A program made the position numbers and the translations under genes. 64,000 nt of DNA from NCBI GenBank assembly GCA_963682175.1, contig OY821787.1:25894501-25958500 (forward strand), read 5' to 3'. The notes beneath the pieces were generated by a model, which was given only the letters and a program-made list of their open reading frames with translations, was not told where the DNA came from and searched no databases. Origin of the DNA: Triglochin maritima. Its lineage: Eukaryota; Streptophyta; Magnoliopsida; Alismatales; Juncaginaceae. Positions 1-10,628 of the stretch are shown piece by piece. Position 1 is the stretch's first letter; each line of letters starts with the position of its first letter.

Positions 1-52
1 TCTCTTTCTTTGTTTTGCTCGGGACTAGCAAAAACTTAGGTGTGGGGGTATT
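1..52 (+). other. 3' tail of an upstream gypsy element with polypurine tract
   Basis: The last bases before the LTR at 53 contain a G-rich tract, GTGTGGGGGTATT. The same tract, with the same upstream GGGACTAGCAAAA context, sits next to the 3' LTR of the related minus-strand element at 11865-11905. That placement is expected for the polypurine tract priming plus-strand DNA. It means an element lies left of the window and shares the LTR at 53-1647. Confidence 0.6.
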
Positions 53-580
53 TGATTGACATCATTCCATGCTTATATTTGTATCTTATATCCATTATCT
101 TACACCTAAGCAATGCTACGTGACGAGTTTTATGTTTAGTTTTCAGAAATAAAGAGGTTTGAAGAGAAGAGCCATGAAAGGACCCAAAAGCAGGAAAAAA
201 GGACTTAATTGTGAGACCTGGGGACCAAGATGCAAGACAGAAGGACCTGATCGTAAGACAAAAGGACCTAAGAGCAAAACAGGAAACTCCACACCATCAT
301 GGGGAGTATTTTGTCAATTCGATTCGGGTCGGAGCTCCACTAAACACGTTAGATGCATCCAAGACCAAGAAACAATCCAAGGAAAGCCCACCAGAAGATC
401 CAGACCGATCTGAAGTTTATAGGCCGCCAATTGGCGGTCTGGAACCGCCAATTGGCGGTTTGGTTAAGCCCAAATCAGCCAAGCTTCTTCCTGGACTTGT
501 ATTATCATGTGTTTAGGCTATTTTTGGTATTGGTTTAGTCCCACATCGGGGGATTGTCCCGGATTAGCTTTTTCCATGCT

Positions 581-588
581 TATAAATA
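581..588 (+). promoter_or_regulatory. TATA box of the gypsy LTR
   Basis: TATAAATA lies about 530 bp into the LTR, shortly after a C-rich patch (CCCACATCGGGGGATTGTCC) that is also present in the sister LTR at 6194-7588. It is the probable RNA polymerase II promoter core of the element. Confidence 0.6.
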
Positions 589-1384
589 GAACTCTTCACC
601 TCCCATTGTATCCATCTCTCTCTTGGTGGCCTTCTTCCCTACTAAGAGTGAAGCCTTGAAGCAAAACTCTGGTGGAGGAAGGGCTGCTTGTAATTTGGAG
701 TGAGTAATAATAGAAGTTTTGTAGTTAATTGTTGTTTGCTTTAGTTTTTACATTGCTTAGTTAATTTCAATGTCTTGCATGTTTCTTTAGTCTCATGTTC
801 TTTTAGTTTCTTTAATATTTCTTGCTTGCTTAGATTAATTTCATTTCAGTATTAATGCTTTCTTTTGTTAGAGTAGTTAGTTTAAATATGTGTGAGTAGT
901 TCCATCCCCATTTGGGGGGTGGAGAAATATGTGATATAATCATGTAGTGTATTAAGTGTGTGTTATCTTTATCCCTTGAGCTTTATATGATTTCCATAAC
1001 CATCTAATGGGTTTTCACTCTTATCTTTGATATGCTAATGCTCTTGAATGAAGCTTAGCTTATGCTTTGATTAGTGGACCTATTTTAAGGGGAATGATAA
1101 GGTTAGGATATGGATGAAGTTAATATTGGAAACACAATTTGTAGTGTATGTACTCTTGTTGCCTTTACCTTAGCTAATGTCTTGTATGTTTTAATGATGT
1201 AGTCTTATCTTAATTCAAGTGGAGGCATAGTAGGGTCTAGTCTTTATACTTGAGTTCATGTAGCTTCATTCCAATTATTGTCTTGTATGTTTTAATGATG
1301 TAGTCTTATCTTAATTCATGTAGAGGCAAAGTTGGACGTAGTTTTATGATTTCATGCACTACATGTTGTGAGGAGCTTAATTGA

Positions 1385-1405
1385 ACACACACACACACAC
1401 ACACA
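1385..1405 (+). repeat. (AC)n microsatellite
   Basis: A run of about ten AC dinucleotides in the U5 part of the LTR. Confidence 0.9.
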
Positions 1406-1653
1406 TCTTTATGTTCACATCATTTCTCTACCCCCTTTGGGGTTTAGTTTTATTGCTTATCTTCATTTCCTTTTGCATTCTAGTTTAGCATTGTAGTGTA
1501 GTTTAGTGTAACCAACCATTCTTCCCTTTCTTCACCTCTCGCCTTCGCACAAACCAAGTGTCGACACACCTCCCAGTGGACGACCCGTATTTGCCACCGC
1601 TTCAACGCGGCCGTGCACTTGCGGTTAATATAAAACGAGATCAATCAAGTTTT

Positions 1654-1671
1654 TGGCGCCGTTGCCGGGGA
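1654..1671 (+). other. tRNA-Asp primer binding site
   Basis: TGGCGCCGTTGCCGGGGA is the complement of the 3' end (acceptor stem, part of the T arm and CCA) of plant tRNA-Asp(GTC). It starts six bases after the LTR end and primes minus-strand DNA synthesis. Confidence 0.92.
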
Positions 1672-2729
1672 GGTGCTCTGTCCAGACCTTGGTTTAGACG
1701 ATTCGAGGGGTTTTTAATTTTTTGTTTTCAGTTTGTCTTAGTTTCAGGGAACCATCAGAACAAGGGGAGGCTACTGAAGAAATTTGGGGAACAGAAGAGC
1801 TAAACAGACCGCCAATCAGCGGTTTAAGACCGCCAACTGGCGGCCTGGTGAGAGTTTCTTGCCTTGAAATTTTTACTGTTAGTTAGTGCTGTAATTTGTG
1901 TTATCTGGGAGCCTTATTTTGCATGCTATGACTTCTGGTTTGCTCCCAGATCATTAATCACTCCCCCATTAATCAACTTGGCCCTAAAATCCAAAGCAAA
2001 AGACTAGACGTTCTTACTTGTTTAGGTCACGCATCATGTATTGACTTAGGCATATAGTTGTCTTTTCTTTTAGCTTTATTTTCAGTTGTTGATTGCTGGC
2101 GTGAGGTACGTGCACCCCGATCTCTCATTCATGTATGTTTCGATCATGCATTAGTTAGTAAGGTGCATCGGGACAAGAGTGAGTTGAGCGTTTGATTGGA
2201 GTGATTGATTGCTAGATTTAAGCTCAAAACGCTACTAAGGAGGGGCTGTCCCATAAAAGATAAGGTGGGGGATTTCATCACCCTTTCCTTGGCCCCAAAA
2301 ACCACTCTTAATAAAGCCTTAACTAAAAGCAAGTAGACATTGGCCCTAAGGAATTCGGACGCACTAGGAGAGTAATCTAGTCGAGACCGTCATGACCTGA
2401 TCGGCGTTGCCTACCTTGTCGATAGTAGGAGGTACTGGATCTCCGGATCTGGTATCACTTGCTGGGCATTGTGATCCTCGTTGTAGGGAGGTGAGGCGTG
2501 TCGAGGCTAGTGACCTCGAAGTTAGGCGTCGTCTAGCTTAAGGACCCATTGCCTTACATTGTTTGAGCCGTGCTTGCTAGTTAGGCTTCTTCCTGATCCC
2601 ACTACCCTCGCTAGCTCTAGGGATTCTTCCCTCCTCATCTGAGTCCTCTCCTCATCTATTCTCTACGTTTAGTCTCCTCCTCTAGAACACCTTCTGTTGT
2701 GTGTCATTTAGAGTCGAGTCGAGCATTTT

Positions 2730-4895
2730 ATGCGAGGTTGGGCTCGTTCTGGTGAGAGCGCTCGACTCGAGAGAGTGCATTCTTCTGAGATGGACGGTCT
2801 TGGTGATCGACCATCTCCGCCTCGTGCTCCTTTGGAGCATGAAGCCGAGTCGTCTCGTGGTGGCGAGGGAGACCGGGTTCCATACATGGACTACCTCGGT
2901 CCATTCCCACCACCACGTAGACCTCCTTCTCCTCCTCCTCCTCTGACTCGAGAGGAAGGGAGATTCGGTCAGGATCGAGTTCTAGGTGCACCACCACCTT
3001 TAGCTCGACAGGATAGGCCGATGACGTTGTGGGAGCGGACCCATCCTGTTCGGGCCGCGCAACCTTCTTGCATAGTTGTTCCCCCTGCTCGCGGGAACAA
3101 CTATGAGCTGAAATCTCAGTATGTGAGCATGCTTCCAACCTTTACTGCCAATAAGGAAGATCCGTATATTTTTATACGCGAATTCGAGGAAGTATGCTCC
3201 ATGTTCAAGCTTCAACAGCTTGACGAGGATTCTGTCCGGTTGAGGATGATTTCGTTCGCATTGAAGGATAATGCGAAGAAATGGATGTATAGCCTCCCGG
3301 CGAGCTCGATTCGGTCTTAGGATGACTTTGTGACCGTCTTTCTGAAGAGATTTTTCCCTCAAAGGAAAACTCAACAGATACGGCACCAGATACATCAAAT
3401 GTATCAGACCGAGACCGAATCTTTTCATGGTTTCTTTGAGAGGTTCAAGGACCTTCTCCAGCAATGCCCTCATCATGGACTTGAGCTATGGCAGCTGTGC
3501 CAGATTGTTTATGAGGGCATCAACTACAATACCCGCACATTGTTGGAGTCGATGTGTCAGGATGACTTCCAAATGAAACCCATCGAGGAGGCATGGGACA
3601 CTTTTGAGTCCATGGCTGAGCGCACCTTCGAGTGGGACACCATGAGAGAGCCATCAGCCGCCAGGTCTTCTGGTCGAGCTGGATCATATCATGTTGAGTC
3701 GACTATCGCGTCTGAGGCGAAAATGAATGCTCTCATGCGTAGGATAGAGAGTTTGGAGATGGACCGAGCTCCTGTAGCTCAGGCCGCTACTCCCGGGTGT
3801 ACTAGGTGTGGACTGTCGGGACATGATGACTTGGAGTGTGCTTACGCTCCAAGGGATACTGAGCATGCAAATGCGATGTATCAACAAAGGCCCCGAAACG
3901 ACCCGTACAGTCATTCCTACAACCCGGGATGGCGTAACCATCCTAACTTCTCTTGGGGGCCTAGTGGGGGTCACGGTCAGAGCTCGCACGCTCAACCTCA
4001 ACCTCCACCCTATCAACCTCCACGCCCATCGGCGACCTACCAACCCCCACATCAAAGGTCTCAGCACCAAAATTACCAACCTGCTCATGCCTCATCGTCG
4101 GGTTATTCCAACCAGACTCCACCACCTCAGCGGGTTGATCCCAAGGACCCTTCTAGTGATCCGACCCTTCAAGCGTTTATGCAGAGCATGCAAAGTACAG
4201 TCAAGGCTTTGGAAATGCAAGTTAGCCAATTGGCTCATCAATTCCATGAACGTGAGAAGGGTCAGTTCCCAAGTCAACCTGTGGTTAATCCCAGGGGTCA
4301 GCCTGCTAATACCAGGCAGAATGTACACAATGTTGAAAGTGACCCTTCCCAACATGCTAATGTTATTCATACCTTGAGATCGGGAAGGGTCGTTGACAAC
4401 AATGTGAACATGCCGGAAGCCAACCCTGTTGGCGAGACTTCCGAGGAGAGTCTTGAGCCTGTCAAGGAACCTAATTCTGAGACTCCTCCTCGTGATTCTT
4501 ATGTCCCCAAGGCACCATTCCCTCATCGGTTGACTAAAAAACGTGATGAGCATTGAGATAAGATCGTTGAGGTACTTAGGCAAGTAAAGGTGAACATCCC
4601 GTTGTTGGACGTTGTTCAACAAATGCCACCGTATGCCAAGTTCCTCAAGGACCTTTGCACCACCAAGAGAAAAACAAATGTGCCCAAGAAGGCCTTCTTG
4701 GCCGCCAATGTGAGCTCCATATTGACACAACCCATGAATGTCAAGTACAAGGACCCTGGTTGTCCAACTGTTTCTTGCATGATTGGGAATGTGACCATCT
4801 CTCAAGCTCTATTGGATTTGGGGGCATCTGTGAATCTCCTGCCTTACTCAGTCTATGTCAACCTTGGGATAGGCGATCTTAAACCAACGAGGTTG
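2730..4895 (+). pseudogene. Gypsy gag-protease, two nonsense codons, truncated
   Basis: One reading frame runs from 2730 (in-frame ATGs at 2730 and 2790) to 4895, broken by TAG at 3318-3320 and TGA at 4554-4556. The first part encodes a proline-rich N terminus and the gag capsid domain (DPYIFIREFEEVC ... DDFVTVFLKRFFPQ ... FFERFKDLLQQCPHHG). A CCHC zinc knuckle (CTRCGLSGHDDLEC, C-X2-C-X4-H-X4-C) follows near 3799-3840, then a proline/glutamine/histidine-rich linker. After the TGA comes a retropepsin-like segment with the active-site motif LLDLGASVNLLP near 4808-4843. Capsid and zinc knuckle would package the RNA and protease would cut the polyprotein. The TAG is at the place of the tryptophan usual in this gag family and also occurs in the second copy (33917-33919). 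Confidence 0.85.
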
Positions 4896-4934
4896 ATTAA
4901 GATTAGGTTGATTACTCAGTCTATGTCAACCTTG
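4896..4934. other. Templated filler at a gypsy-copia junction
   Basis: Bases 4896-4914 are identical to 4965-4983 of the adjoining copia LTR (ATTAAGATTAGGTTGATTA, 19 nt). Bases 4912-4934 are identical to 4844-4866 of the gypsy protease region (23 nt). The two copies overlap by three bases. Two short copies of opposite flanks at a breakpoint are typical of template-switching repair synthesis. Confidence 0.75.
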
Positions 4935-5020
4935 AAATATGTGTGCTACTCTACATTGATTACAATTAAGATTAGGTTGATTAAATCATCAAAACATAGA
5001 TTAAGGCCAAAAATCCAACA
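4935..5020 (-). repeat. Copia 3' LTR, first 86 bp only
   Basis: It starts TGTTGG on the minus strand at 5020 and is nearly identical to the start of the full LTR at 10304. It is cut at the junction at 4935. Confidence 0.8.
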
Positions 5021-5034
5021 ATCTCCCCTTTTTT
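5021..5034 (-). other. Copia polypurine tract
   Basis: On the minus strand AAAAAAGGGGAGAT directly precedes the TG of the 3' LTR, the required position for the plus-strand primer. Confidence 0.75.
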
Positions 5035-6193
5035 GATGATGGCAACCTATATCTTAATACTTGAAATTTCTAGATGTAACTATGCATATAAATGTTCCCC
5101 CTTTGAATGTGCATAGTTTTTGTTCATTTATTATCAAATTTCAAGTTACCCCTCAATTATCTCTCCCCCTTTGACATCCATCAAAAAACAATATAAGATT
5201 AAACATGGAATTTGGATGTCTTGTAATGAAGTTGCCCCCCTAAATTTTTGCACTTCATTACTCTAAGTAAATGATATTCATTAAGCTCCCCCTATCAATG
5301 TGAATATGATATATCAATTAAGTTCATTTCTATTCTACCCTTTTAACATCAAGCAAAATATACCAATTAGGCTTGTGATGTTTTATCTCCTCTTCGACAT
5401 CCATTTACAAATATTACACTAACATCAATGGATGATTTTCAAATTATAAGATGCAATGAATAATCAATGATATGTCATTTAAGCATTTTAAAGCCTCGAC
5501 TAGAACCAATTTATTCAAAAATTAAGAGGATAGAACATTATACCCAACTTTGAAGCTTTAATTGGTTCCAATCTTCATTTGGTGATGCAACCGGTTTTGA
5601 ATTCGACCCTTAAGCTTGCCCAGTCACTACCGATCTCCTCTTCAAGCACCTACAAGTGTAGATTTAGGTACCCAAACAACTTTGTGTCCTTGAATGTTAG
5701 CATTGGGAAGCCAAACCATTTTGGTTTTAGGAGCCCACACACTTGAAGAACTATGCTTTACAACTAAGTGCTTTCTATTCGAAGTTGTATGAATTACATG
5801 GTTTTTAACATATGAATCATTAAATCCTAAACCTTGTTTTTGCAAAGATTGCCTGACTTCCTAAAAGCATATTAAGCATCCTAGTTCCATTAGTGAATCT
5901 TTCTAGATCTTTTCTTAATTGCACATTTGATGCCTTAAGATCTAGTTGTTCACTATCAATAGGTGTTGCTTTTAAACTATCAAGAGTTGGTGCATTAGTT
6001 TCAAGTCTCGCAAACACCTCATTTTTCTCATTCATGCATATTTCAATTTGACTTTGGAGATCATTTATCAATTTTCTAGCACTTTTGTTCTTTTCACAAA
6101 TGATCTCATTTTGTTTAACTAAGTCATGGAATGCATTTTGAAGCTCATCATGTGTATAAGTTTCTTCATTAACACTAGAATATGAGCTATCAC

Positions 6194-7588
6194 TATTTAA
6201 TCGTTTATAATACCGCAAGTGCACGACATTGGTGAAGACGTGGCAAATACGGGTCGATCCACGGGGGGGAGAGAACTCTCTTGTTTTTCAGAAATCAAGT
6301 GGCAACAAAAAGGGGGGAGAGTGTTGTTTATGCTAATCTACGCTACACTAAACTACTAAGAAGAAAATGCAAAGGAAAGTGACTAATGATTACTTGGAAC
6401 AAAACTAAAAGAACTTAATACAAAGATTGGAAATCAGAAAGAGAAAGGCCCTTAGGAGTGGAGTGTGTGAACACATGTAAAAAGATGGTGAAGAATGCAT
6501 TCTATAGGCACAAATGTAGGTAGTGTTTTCATACATCGGAAGTGTCTAAAGGTTATGACAAAACCTATCAATCCATTCACTAACCTAGTTGATTAACATT
6601 CATATATACAAGCTGGTTATTTCAGAACCTAAACAAACATGGGAGGTGTCTAAAATGTGTGGCAAAACCCATCAAGTGCAGTATTCTACTCTAACAAGCA
6701 AGCATACATTCACATTTATCAACACAATCAAAATAAAGCATCCATATTCATTCTCTAATGCATATATGAACATCATCTCCACCCCCAAAGGGGGATGAAT
6801 CTACTCACTGCACATTATTCTAACAATTAAACTAAAGAAGAAAGAAAACATTCTAACTACTTTAACCTACAATCAAAGAAAGAAGACTAAGCTAAGCATG
6901 CATAAAGAAACAACATAAGAACAAAACAATGGAAAATTATTTTATTAAATGACTCACATCACTAGAAGCATTCTTCTCCACCTTGAGATTTTTCTCTAAG
7001 GCTTACTCTAAGTAGAGAGAATGCCACCAAGCAATGGGTGATTCCAATAGAAGGTGAAAAGTTCTATTTATAGCCATAGAAAAAGGTAATCCGGGACAAT
7101 CCCCCGGTATGGGACTAAACGAATACCAGAAATAGACTAAATATACACTAAAACGCGACCCTATGAAATCTTAGCGGATCCAGATCAAAACAGACTGCCA
7201 ATCAGCGGTCTATATTGTTTGGATCCGGGCGTTGTTTCGTGTGGGCTTTTCTGGATGTCTTTGGTGGTCTTTGTTGGTCTTTGATGCATCTACTTTGCTT
7301 GCTGGAGCTCCGACCCGAATAGAATTGCCAAAATACTCCCCATGATGGTGTGAAGTATTCTTGTTTGCTCATTGGTCCTTCGATCTTACGTTCAGGTCCT
7401 TCGATCTTGCATCTTAGTCCTTGAGTCTCTCAACTGAGTCATTTTTCATGCTTTTAGGTCATTTTATGCCTCTTCTCTTCAAACCTATTTATTTCTGAAA
7501 TTCAAACATAAAACTCGTCACGTAGCATTGTTTAGGTTAAAGATAATGGATATAAGATACAAATATAAGCATGAAATGATGTCATTCA
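6194..7588 (-). repeat. Gypsy solo LTR with 5-bp target duplication ATCAC
   Basis: On the minus strand it starts TGAATGACATCATT, aligning with the LTR at 53, and ends near 6194 with the CTTGCGGTATTATAAACG tail of this family. The flanks are ATCAC (6189-6193) and ATCAC (7589-7593). A TATA box lies on the minus strand near 7064-7071. No primer site or polypurine tract flanks it, so it is a solo LTR left by LTR-LTR recombination after insertion into copia gag. Confidence 0.85.
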
Positions 7589-8718
7589 ATCACTATAATA
7601 TGACTTAGTTGATCATGAATGTGTTCTAGTAGAGCAAGGGTTAGAGGATACCTCACTTCCCTCATCTTGAATTGCCATGTAACACATATGTGCAAATTCC
7701 TTTGTCGATGAAGGTGCGGTTGAATGAGATGAAGATGATGAATTGTCACATGTAGCCTTGTGAGCTTCCAACCTCTTCTCTTTTCTCTTACTCCTCTCAT
7801 TTTCTATCCTTTTCTCCTTTCTCTCATTTTTCTTCTCCTTCTATTTTCTCTCATTTTTTCTCTCCTCCTTCTTCTTCTTTTCTCTCATTTCACTTCTTCT
7901 ACCTCTTCTATCTCTTATTTCTCCTTTATCCTTTTTGAGGTATTTGAAGAAGCCTTTGGCAAGGACTTCAATGTCCTCGTCTTCTACACTCCTCATTGGT
8001 TCATCAAGATTTGCATGTAATGCCAATGTGGGGTTGTTCTTGGAGGCTTCCTTCTCCTTTCGATGGTTAATTTGAAGCTCATAAGTCATGAGATTTCCAA
8101 TTAGCTTGTCCATCTTGAGTTGGGAAAGGTCGTGTGCTTCTTCAATTGCGACCACCTTATCTTCCCAATCGTTGCTTAGTGACTGGAGGAATTTCCTTGT
8201 CATCTCTCCTTCATTTATTCTTCTTCCAAGAACCAAAAGAGAGTTAGTAATATCGGTGAAGTGAGTGTTCATTTCGCTTATGTTTTCACCGATTTGCATA
8301 GAAAGGATTTCAAAATTATGCATGAGGAGACTAATCCTAGTTTCTTTGGTTTTACTAACACCCTCATGATGTATTTGTAATCTATGTTATATCTCATGTG
8401 CACTTTCACAACCCTTAATCCTATTATATTCTCCTTCATTAAGGCCACAATACAAGATGTTCATGATTTTTGAGTTCATCTCTATTTCTTTCATTTTAGC
8501 CCTAGATAATGTGGCAATTTCTTCTTCCTTAGGAAGGGTGTAAGGAACATCCAAAACTTTAGGTCATTAGAGATTAGGAATATTTTCATCATATTCTTCC
8601 AATAATCATAATTTGACCCATTTAGCAAAGGATGTGTAGTGGTGCAGAGTCCCTCTACATGATTCGATGTACTAGCCACGCTAAAAATACGATTAAGTAT
8701 GAAATTTAACTCACAAGG

Positions 8719-8730
8719 CGCTATTACCAA
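8719..8730 (-). other. Degenerate tRNA-Met primer binding site
   Basis: On the minus strand TGGTAATAGCGC follows the LTR end directly and is a decayed form of TGGTATCAGAGC, the copia initiator tRNA-Met site. Confidence 0.6.
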
Positions 8731-8731
8731 T

Positions 8732-10304
8732 TGTGGGATCGAGAATGCATCTTAGTTCTAATCGATTTTAAGCTAATTACCTACTTGTTTAAACAATCAC
8801 TGAATGCACATCGGAATTAAAAACAAAGAAGCAAGTAAAGAGGAAATATTGCAAACCACAAGAAGATGATGGATTTTTATAGAGGTTCGGCACCCCACCC
8901 GGGTCCTAGTCCTTTCTTGCAAGCTCCGCTCGAATCACTGAGCTCCACTCACGACTTCAATATCCACTCCCAGTTCTGGGCCGGGAGAGAACGTCTTTAC
9001 AACACAAGTTTCCGCGAACAACCCTCGCTAGCTTGATTTTTCCTCTCACAATCCGAGAGGGAATACTTCGGGATTTCACCGAAATCCTTGCTCTTTGACA
9101 AACAAATTAGTGGACCAACACTCTCTAAACTTGAGCACACTTGAGTAGAATAAGATTTAAGACTAAAGTGTGGAAGGTTTGAGGCTTGGAGTTTTGGAGC
9201 TATCTCTCTGATGTAGGAGACAAATTGTAGTGAGAGAGTTGTGTGAAAATATGTTTTACAACTCTATTTATAAGCTCCAAATGTGTTATAGCCCGTTGGG
9301 GATAAATTGGGTAAGGGTTGTGTAAGATACACAAAAGAGAACCTTGCAGGACCCAAGTGAGAACAAGTTTGGTCGACCGAATATGGTAGAACGGTCGACC
9401 GGTTGGCAATATGGAACACAATTCGGTCGACCGATAATGGAATGGTCGAACGAAATATGCTATAACTTAGGTACACTTAAGTTAACGATCGAACACCGAG
9501 TAGGGTTTGGTCGACCATAAACTTCCAGACTCTACGGGGTTGACAAAAATGATCAGGTTTGGTCGACCGAAACAAGGTCCACGGTCAACCGTAAACTTCC
9601 AAACTCTATGGGGTTGACAAAAATGATCAAGTTCGGTTGACCGAAACAAGGTCCATGGTTGACCGGAAACTTCCAAGCAGTTTGGGTTTGTCGAGACATT
9701 TATGTTCGGTCGACCGAAACAAGGTCCACGGTCAACCTATAGGTAATTTGTATTTTGGGGTATGAGTGAATAATTAGAATACGACCGTTGGTATAATATG
9801 ACAACTCTAACGGTAAGAAAAATTTGTTTACACGGTCGACCGAAAAGGTCGTAACGGTCGCCCAATCGGGTGGTAGAATTCACTCTTAGTTAAAAGAAAC
9901 AGAAGGTCGATCGAAGGTCTAAACGATCGACCGAATTGACTCTGACAAACTTAATTAGTGAATTCCGGTCTAAGTTTGGGTGATCTATTGAATTCCAATT
10001 GATGTGAGATTTTGTGTGTGACTTCTATTGGGAACCTTGTGTGTATGTGAGTGGTTTTTATCTCAAGTATGCTCAATTTACACATAGTTCTTAAGACTCA
10101 AAATAAATCAAGATTACATGTCTTCAAATGAGTTTTATTACATGTCATGACTTGATTTCTTTTCTGCCTTGAGTCTTGATCACATGTAGAAGTTAGCACA
10201 AAAAAAAAATATGAATTGCAATATGTGCGCTACTCTACATTGATTACAATTAAGATTACGTTTATTAAATCATCAAAACATAGATTAAGGCCAAAAAACC
10301 AACA
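8732..10304 (-). repeat. Copia 5' LTR, 1573 bp
   Basis: On the minus strand it starts TGTTGG (10304) and ends CCCACA (8732). A minus-strand TATA box (TTATAAATAG) lies near 9266. The U5 part (8860-9080) contains the conserved block around GGTGCCGAACCTCTATAAAA, also seen in the solo LTRs at 25816-27272 and 60265-61620. The U3 part carries the palindrome cluster listed separately. Confidence 0.85.
9360..9925. repeat. CGGTCGACCG palindrome cluster with ~74-bp tandem repeat
   Basis: At least ten copies of CGGTCGACCG or one- to two-base variants (CGGTCAACCG, CGGTTGACCG) lie in the copia U3. Part of the cluster is a tandem array of about three ~74-bp units (near 9520-9737). Each unit carries AAACTTCC, GGTTGACAAAAATGATCA and a pair of palindromes around AAACAAGGTCCA. 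Confidence 0.85.
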
Positions 10305-10628
10305 ATTAACACATCAAAAGAAAGAGTGAGGAAGCCAACAAAATGGTTATGGAAATCATGTGAAGCTCCAAGATTAAGATTAAAACACACACCAATCTCA
10401 TAAGTTTAGAGTGGATAAAGAGATAAGATTGACATGTAATCTTGTGGTTATCTTTAGCCTTATCTTGAGTAGTATTTTGTATGTTTTAATGATGGTGATA
10501 AATCTTAATCCATGTAGAGACACACTTAAGGTTTTGGTTATTATAGATTTTCATGTTATGCATGTCATTAGTGCTTAATTGTACACACACATGTATCACA
10601 CATCTACACTTTTGCATGCATTCTCCAC
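10305..10628 (+). repeat. Old gypsy LTR, left part (start locally inverted)
   Basis: Bases about 10380-10628 match, in sense orientation, the reverse complement of the LTR fragment at 28202-28884. The first ~70 bases (from ATTAACACATCAAAAG) match 28690-28790 on the same strand, so they are inverted relative to the rest. The LTR resumes at 17817 after the nested element. Confidence 0.6.

Larger units (their letters stand above)
53..1647 (+). repeat. Gypsy LTR, 1595 bp
   Basis: It begins TGATTGA and ends TCAATCA, a perfect 7-bp terminal inverted repeat with the canonical TG...CA ends, and the primer binding site follows six bases later. A TATA box (TATAAATA, 581-588) marks the U3/R region, leaving about 1 kb of R-U5. 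A polypurine-type tract precedes it and a primer site follows it, so it is shared by two element bodies or was formed by recombination. The LTR at 6194-7588 is the same family. Confidence 0.88.
53..4895 (+). mobile_element. Ty3/gypsy (Athila/Tat-like) retrotransposon, 3'-truncated
   Basis: The order is LTR (53-1647), 6-nt spacer, perfect 18-nt tRNA-Asp primer binding site (1654-1671), about 1 kb of leader, then gag and the start of protease. The tRNA-Asp primer, long untranslated leader and long gag match the Athila/Tat group. Protease homology stops near 4895, where an abnormal junction joins it to a copia LTR, so reverse transcriptase, integrase and the 3' LTR are missing. The gag frame carries two nonsense codons. 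The element is not autonomous. Confidence 0.88.
5642..8730 (-). pseudogene. Copia gag (UBN2-type), split by a solo LTR and frameshifted
   Basis: Gag pieces are visible on the minus strand in order. 8730-8491 has the N-terminal motif NGSNYDYWKNMMKIFL. 8323-7841 has the core with TRKFLQSLSNDWEDKV and LIGNLMTYEL. A lysine/arginine-rich region near 7800 is followed by the solo LTR at 7588-6194. After it, 6193-5820 is coiled-coil rich (DELQNAFHDLVKQNEIICEKN), and 5845-5642 in another frame holds a WVPK-type motif. At least two frame breaks and the LTR insertion kill it. Gag would form the cytoplasmic virus-like particle. Confidence 0.8.
4935..10304 (-). mobile_element. Ty1/copia SIRE-like retrotransposon remnant (gag only)
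   Basis: Read on the minus strand: 5' LTR 10304-8732, degenerate tRNA-Met primer site (8719-8730), gag from 8730, then a jump to spacer and polypurine-rich sequence, a polypurine tract (5034-5021), and only the first 86 bp of the 3' LTR (5020-4935). Protease, integrase, reverse transcriptase and RNase H are absent, so most of pol is deleted. A gypsy solo LTR sits inside gag. Several AAAGGGGGA-type tracts between gag and the 3' LTR (near 5095, 5163 and 5285) resemble the repeated polypurine motifs of the SIRE/Maximus lineage. Confidence 0.82.

Noticed and set aside
1654..1671. tRNA-Asp-like sequence as a tRNA gene
   Set aside because: Only the 18-nt 3' end is present, placed exactly as a retrotransposon primer site; no anticodon arm or D arm.
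2728..3138. Minus-strand ORFs antisense to gag
   Set aside because: Shadows of the gag frame with no independent support.
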